DNA from: Sanghuangporus weigelae
Lineage: Eukaryota > Basidiomycota > Agaricomycetes > Hymenochaetales > Hymenochaetaceae
DNA: 64,000 nucleotides
Direction: 5' to 3'
NCBI GenBank assembly: GCA_033182465.1
Contig: CP137330.1
Coordinates: 1,054,001-1,118,000 of the forward strand
This document shows, one piece after another, positions 59,421 to 64,000 of this stretch (the first letter of the stretch is position 1; each line of letters begins with the position of its first letter). Made by a program: the position numbers and the translations under genes. The notes beneath the pieces are model-generated. The model had not been told where the DNA came from. It did not search any database and saw only the letters and a program-made list of their open reading frames with translations.

Positions 59421-60759
59421 ATGGACTATTATCACGGGGACTTCACCTCTACCCTACACGCACCTATCCCTCGTCGGGCATCGGTTTCTGAACATTCGCT
59501 GTCCCTCCCGGAAGGCGGACAGAATGAAGCCTCATTGAGCAACGTCTACGATTATGATCTCGGTGGTCTCAATGGCAGCTTCATCCCGCCCACCTTTGTG
59601 GCTTCATACGACATCCCAGCTGGGCTGCATGGTCTCAACAACCCAACCTTCACTTCCGAAGCTCATGATATTTACGGAGGAATGGTAAGTACTCGTCTTT
59701 CTCTGTGCCAAAGGCGTGCATCATAACGAGACATGTTAGGATCTCCCATCTGTCCATGACGGCTACGACCGCCTCTATTCGGAATCATCACAAACTGATT
59801 TCGAACCACTTGGTTTCTCATCCGAAACCGCAAGTGGTTTCAACAACCATTACTCGCCAAATAATTCCGACTTCTCAGCATTCGTGTCATCGCCCACATC
59901 CTCAGCTTCATCCTCAACTTCACTGAGCCTAGAGCTTATGACTCCAATTGATCCGAGTGGTTTGACACCCCAACCGGTTTTTAGTTCTCCTGAGGTCGAG
60001 ACGCAATATACTCTTCCTCTTCTTCCGTCGCTCGACTCGGTTAAGGAAGAGACATTCACCCCTGTTATGGAGGAGACAGGTTACCAGTTGTATGACGATT
60101 CCCATATCCCGTTTGCCCAGCCGCCAGCATCGTCCGCATCAACTTCAACGTCACTGACACAGGAGATTATGACTCCAGCCGACCCGACGGACTTTGCGGG
60201 CCCTCATTTTTCTCAATCCTTCGAGGCCGGAACGCAATTTGCGCTTCCTCTTCTTCCGTCGCTCGATGCGATCAAGCAAGAAACAGTCGCCTCCGTCACG
60301 GAGGACACCGCTGAGTTTCCGCGGTCAACCCCGCCAGCACTCGATGCTAGCCCCGGTCCTGTAAAAGATGAAGCATTGATTAGTCACGGAACATCGCCGG
60401 AGTCCGCTGCGGGAGTTCCTTCTGCATCCTCATCATCCGCTTCGCCGGTCAACACTCCGCAGGCGTCGTCTATCGACGAAGACAGGATCCCTTGCATTTA
60501 TGATGATTGTCCTGTGACCTTCGTCGATGTTCGTGGCCGAAACCGGCACATAAGGCACATCCATCTTGGCGAACGAATCTTTTGTCCGGGAATGTGCCGC
60601 GAAGAAGGATTTAGTCGTTCCGATTCTCTTAACCGTCATCTCCACTCTCTCGGAGAGCGAACGAAGTGCCGCAGGAAGGCGAGAAAGTGGGGCTGGCGCC
60701 CTAAAACAAAGGGCACGATCAACAAACTCTGGGATTTCATCCCAGACTTGGCTGATTGA
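59421..60759 (+). CDS. C2H2 zinc-finger transcription factor
   Basis: Two exons (59421-59684, 59740-60759) give 427 aa. The long N-terminal part is Ser/Pro/Asp-rich and likely a transactivation region. The C-terminus carries two zinc-finger-like modules: CIYDDCPVTFVDVRGRNRHI followed by RHIH (C-x4-C ... H-x3-4-H), and CPGMCREEGFSRSDSLNRHL with a following His and Cys. A basic tail (KCRRKARKWGWRPKTKG) suits DNA binding and nuclear import. Residues about 155-260 hold a tandem duplication of a ~60-residue segment with TSL..E[IL]MTP.DP and LPLLPSLD.[VI]K[EQ]ET in both copies. The protein would be nuclear; targets unknown. Confidence 0.85.
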
Positions 60760-61089
60760 AGCCACGCATCGCACGTCCTTTCTTTTCATCTCTTAATTTT
60801 CTTCCTCTTCAAAAGGATTGTCTGCACTGTTTTTTCTTGCTGTACACTAATACCCCTAATCTCTCGCACTGCTTATGTCCGAGTCGACAATGCTGTCTTA
60901 CATTAGAGCTACTCCTCCGCCTGCTGTTCGGTCCCATTTGTACTGGTATTTATTCGCACTTTCTCACATATTGTCTTGGTACCTGTCTGCATTTCTAATA
61001 CTGGTTTTCGCTTTATCGCTATCTGTATTGGATTGCATGTCCTGTATTCCGTATTTAATTGTATCGCGCTTGTCCTCATAAAATATCGC
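60760..61089. other. 3' flank of the TF gene up to the LINE 5' end
   Basis: AT-rich, non-coding sequence. The transition to the GC-rich LINE coding sequence lies near 61090, but no clean junction could be fixed. Confidence 0.4.
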
Positions 61090-62123
61090 TTGGTGTGAAG
61101 CTTGGTTTGCCTGCCTCTGAAGGCCGAATGGACGCGACGCGTGCTCGTGGTGCCCTTTCCCTCTTCGATGACGACGACGATACATTCATCCTCGCCTACG
61201 TCGACGACCATCTCCTTGTTGTTCAGTCTACCTCCTTTGACACGAATAACGAACTTCTTCTCCGGGCTTTTAACCGCCTGTCCTCCTTCTTGTCCTCTGT
61301 GGGCCTTTCTTTGGACGCTGCTAAGACCGAACTTATACACTTCGGCCGAGGCGGTTTGTCCGGGCCTTCTCTTACTCTCCCCCTCACCCCCCCCCTTGTT
61401 CTCCGTCCCCTCCGGGCCATCCGTTGGCTCGGTATTTGGTGGGAGCCCAGTTTGACGTGGAAGGAGCACACATCCCGAATGCGATGTAAAGCATCCTCGG
61501 CTCTATGTGCCCTACGCCTCCTGGCAAACACCTATCGCGGTCTCTCCCCCATCCTCATACGCCGGCTTATTGTTGGTGTTGTGCGCCCTATACTCCTTTG
61601 GGGGGCTCCGGTTTGGTACACTGGGGTCTCCCAAGCTACTATCCTCAAGCGGCTCCAGAGCGTCCTCGACGCTTCCGCTCGCTTTCTTCTGGGGGTTTTC
61701 AAAGGGGCCTCTGCCCCGGCCCTCCGTTTCTTTTCTTCTCTTATGCCACTCTCTGCTTATCTTCCTAAGCTCAAAGCCTTTGCGGCGTATCGCCGACTCA
61801 CCCTCCCAAACCCACCTCGTCGGAAATTCACTTCTGATGGGCCGAAGTCCTGTTTTTCTAAAAGTTTCACTGACCCCTTTCCCTGGCTGCCAGCAGAAAC
61901 CCTACCCCGCTCCGTGTGCCCCCCATGGTCCTCTGTGAGCTCCCCCTCGCCTCGGATGGTTTTCCACCTCCCCGGCAACGCTAAGGCCGCCAGAAAGGAC
62001 ACCGTGGCTACTATCAACGCCACTGCATACCCCAACAACCCGGCCCACTTATCCGTCTTTACTGACGGGTCCGCCACTCTCCTCCCGAACCTGCGCTACA
62101 GCACGGTGTAGTGCGCCGCACTT

Positions 62124-62149
62124 GCCTGTACCGGTACGTCGGTACAGGC
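62124..62149. repeat. Near-perfect palindrome at the LTR 5' end
   Basis: GCCTGTACC and GGTACAGGC form a 9-bp inverted repeat around an 8-bp centre that itself contains GGTACG. It sits 17 bp inside the element's left end. Such hairpins are common near LTR ends; the role is not known. Confidence 0.7.
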
Positions 62150-62995
62150 CCCTCAGTACTCTGTACAGTATACCATCGTGCGCCGACCGCTACACCTCCG
62201 CCGCTCCTTAAGACCCTCCAAACCGCCGCTCTTTGATTCGCGGCTCAACCAATACGTCCGCCGCCTCCCGTCCTTCGAAGACTTCCCAAACCGAGTACGC
62301 TTGGCCAGCCGCACTTTCTGATACGCGGGCGCCTGGAACGTTGCAGCGGATGTATCGGCTACGGCGGCGGAAGGATATCGAACCATATAGCCAATGGAAT
62401 ATTCGTCGGCTCCTGTTGATTGGCTTATCCGACGTCGGGTAGTGGTTTTACAAGGTCCCAGGTACCACGTTTCATGTTCATACTATGCTGCTTCGTGCGC
62501 CGAGTCCGATTGTCGGACGCGGCGGCCACTCGCGTATTCCCCTTTTAGTATTATTGCCTCCCCTGACGTTTCATATTCGTGTGGTGCGACCACTTAGCGA
62601 TCCGAGCGCGCCCGATGATGATGCGCTGCGCCAATCACCGCCAGCCCGATCAGCGCGCACCCGTGTCTTGGCAGCTTCGCGGCGCGCCCCGATCTTCGGG
62701 TCCGCACCGATTGCGTGCCTGTGACGCGCCGTCACTGTCGCCGCCTCTGTGACGCTCTTCCCCAGCATTCCCTAGTATATATAGACCTCATGTATGTAGT
62801 GTTCAGCAGCAGTAGTTCAGAATAGATCTCAGTGCACTCCTCTCGTCTCTATTAGCCCTTTTGCTCTCTATCGCCTCCGCCGAAGATCGTGTGCCGACAC
62901 AAGACGCCGCCCCCGTTTAAGGGAATAACAGGGGCACGTGCTCACTCGCCACTGCGCAAGTGATCGGCAGACCTATCCCCCGTCCTGGGAATCGG

Positions 62996-63212
62996 CAGCG
63001 CCATCGCCCTTTTGACAATCGGCGACACCGTCGCTCTCCTGGTAATCGACGACCCCGCCGCTCTCCTGGGAATCGGCAGCGCCATCGCCCTCTTGACAAT
63101 CAGCGACACCGTCGCTCTCCTGGTAATCGGCGACACCGTCGCTCTCCTGGTAATCGGCGACACCGTCGCTCTCCTGGTAATCGGCGGTACCGTCGCTCTA
63201 CTAGTAATCGCC
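62996..63212. repeat. 27-bp minisatellite inside the LTR-like element
   Basis: About eight tandem units of consensus GACACCGTCGCTCTCCTGGTAATCGGC, some diverged (for example AGCGCCATCGCCCTCTTGACAATC). The unit is a multiple of three, so it reads as an open nine-residue repeat (DTVALLVIG) in one frame and as RRSPGNRRH in another. It is GC-richer than the surroundings. Confidence 0.85.
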
Positions 63213-64000
63213 GCCGCTCGCAGGACTCGACAGCGCCGTCGCTCTACTGCTTATTCGCGACGCCGACATCTTGACTCGTCGGCGGCTCTGTCTCGTACAT
63301 TATCGGCCGCGCCCCCTCTATACGCAGACCATACCATAGCCCTTACGATTGAGCTCTTCCCACGACTGAGCGCGCATCCCGATCGGCAGCAGTGCTTCCG
63401 GGTCGAATTGTCCGCCGCGGCACCGAGCTGTCCAGGAGATTTAGCCACGAGTTGGATCCCTTCTTACCTCTCCGATCTTTGACACCGCCGATGCCTCTCT
63501 GTGGTCGAACGCCGTCGCCTTCGCCGCTGCTTAAGAGGGTCTGATAGTCTACAACGGGATGGTCTTGGGTCGCATACTCCTCCGGAGTTGAGGCCCTCCA
63601 TGCCCAGGGTAACGTTGGCCCGTACGCCCATTCTACCGACTTAGAAATGACGGCTCTCCTGAAACTGTCATCGGCTCTAACCTCCTTACCGGACATGACG
63701 CGCTACCTTCGCCGCGCCCATTCCCTCAACATTTATACCGACTGCCTCCCAGCCCTTGCTATGCTGGAGAAGCCTTCTCGGTCCCCTGGCCTCCAGATGG
63801 CACTTGAAACCCGGGCCCTCTTTCTGACCGCCCTCACGCGTTTCCCCCGGCTCACCATTCACCTATACTGGTGCCCTGGCCATGAAAACATCGTCAGCAA
63901 CGAACGAGCCGATGAGCTTGCTCGGGATGCAGCACGCTGAGACCCTGACCACGAACTCAACCCTACCCTGCGCTACCTACGCTCTTATGCTTCCCACAGG

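Larger units (their letters stand above)
62107..63553. mobile_element. Probable solo LTR (1447 bp) inserted in the LINE
   Basis: The segment begins TGTAG and ends CTACA, perfect inverted ends of the LTR type. It is flanked by ACGG on both sides and breaks the LINE RNase H reading frame. Removing it with one ACGG copy restores that frame exactly. Inside are a strong palindrome at 62124-62149, a TATA-like CTAGTATATATAGACC near 62772, and a 27-bp minisatellite (62996-63212). No gag, protease, RT or integrase was found, so it is more likely a long solo LTR left by recombination than a full element. Which LTR family it belongs to cannot be seen. Confidence 0.7.
62103..63557. repeat. 4-bp target duplication flanking the LTR-like insertion
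   Basis: ACGG stands at 62103-62106 just before TGTAG, and again at 63554-63557 just after CTACA. The duplication and the TG...CA element ends together mark an integrase-type insertion. Confidence 0.75.
61090..64000 (+). mobile_element. 5'-truncated LINE (non-LTR retrotransposon), interrupted
   Basis: The plus strand opens inside the reverse transcriptase palm. It shows the catalytic FILAYVDDHLLVV (Y-x-D-D) near 61190, then the thumb region (GLSLDAAKTELIHF, RWLGIWWEPSLTWKEHTSRM) and a connection leading into an RNase H domain beginning VFTDGSA (catalytic Asp) at about 62055. The RNase H continues after an insertion at 63554: DLEMTALL (Glu), LNIYTDCLPAL (Asp) and YWCPGHENIVSNERADELAR (His). 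Upstream RT motifs and any ORF1 are missing, which is typical 5' truncation. An in-frame TGA follows DELARDAAR (63938-63940), with the frame open beyond it. The 3' end lies outside the window. The architecture with RNase H suggests a Tad/I-type fungal LINE. Confidence 0.85.

Noticed and set aside
62996-63212. Possible CRISPR array
   Set aside because: Repeats are directly adjacent with no unique spacers, and the genome is eukaryotic. It is a minisatellite.

Overview
The window is nuclear DNA of a filamentous basidiomycete, most likely a mushroom-forming Agaricomycete. The evidence is many short GT-AG introns (about 48-65 bp) in almost every gene, a class I hydrophobin, a fungal microsomal P450, a PLAC8 cysteine-rich protein, a CHAT-type gene remnant, a hAT element and a LINE. 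The species cannot be named from sequence alone. No rRNA, tRNA, CRISPR or bacterial-type operon was seen.

Layout. 1-1117: no supported gene. 1118-2994 (+): TmpA-like integral membrane oxidoreductase-like protein. 4255-6565 (-): decapping activator Dcp1. 7.3-8.4 kb: a doubtful small basic ORF and a CHAT-domain pseudogene. 9086-10440 (-): PLAC8 protein. 11496-13569 (+): DUF2264 protein. 13.98-15.6 kb (-): doubtful charged, low-complexity locus. 16106-16763: short hAT element with 17-bp inverted repeats and an 8-bp target duplication. 17817-19650 (+): sphingoid-base-phosphate phosphatase (PAP2). 20186-21386 (+): secreted S1/P1 nuclease. 22199-24200 (-): pRiA4b ORF3-like domain protein. 24525-26751 (-): cytochrome P450. 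27111-34262 (+): two small PAH1-PAH2 proteins followed by full-length Sin3. 34656-36651 (+): aldehyde dehydrogenase, with a second copy of its terminal exons at 37010-37423. 37678-39156 (-): class II (4EHP-like) eIF4E. 39639-40344 (+): small one-pass membrane protein. 40.85-46.16 kb: tandem array of an unrecognised two-exon gene family. 47077-48689 (+): nuclear-looking disordered protein. 49736-55734 (-): large protein with ten C2HC fingers. 56856-57345 (-): hydrophobin. 59421-60759 (+): C2H2 transcription factor. About 61.09 kb to the window end: 5'-truncated LINE split at 62107-63553 by an LTR-like insertion.

The genes do not form one pathway. Most are housekeeping (Dcp1, Sin3, eIF4E, lipid phosphatase) or secretory and metabolic (nuclease, P450, ALDH, hydrophobin). 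The unusual content is local duplication: Sin3 N-terminal modules, ALDH last exons, the ~1.05-kb tandem gene array, and the ten-finger protein that evidently grew by internal duplication. Exon coordinates were assembled by eye from frame continuity, splice signals and family conservation, and no searches were run.
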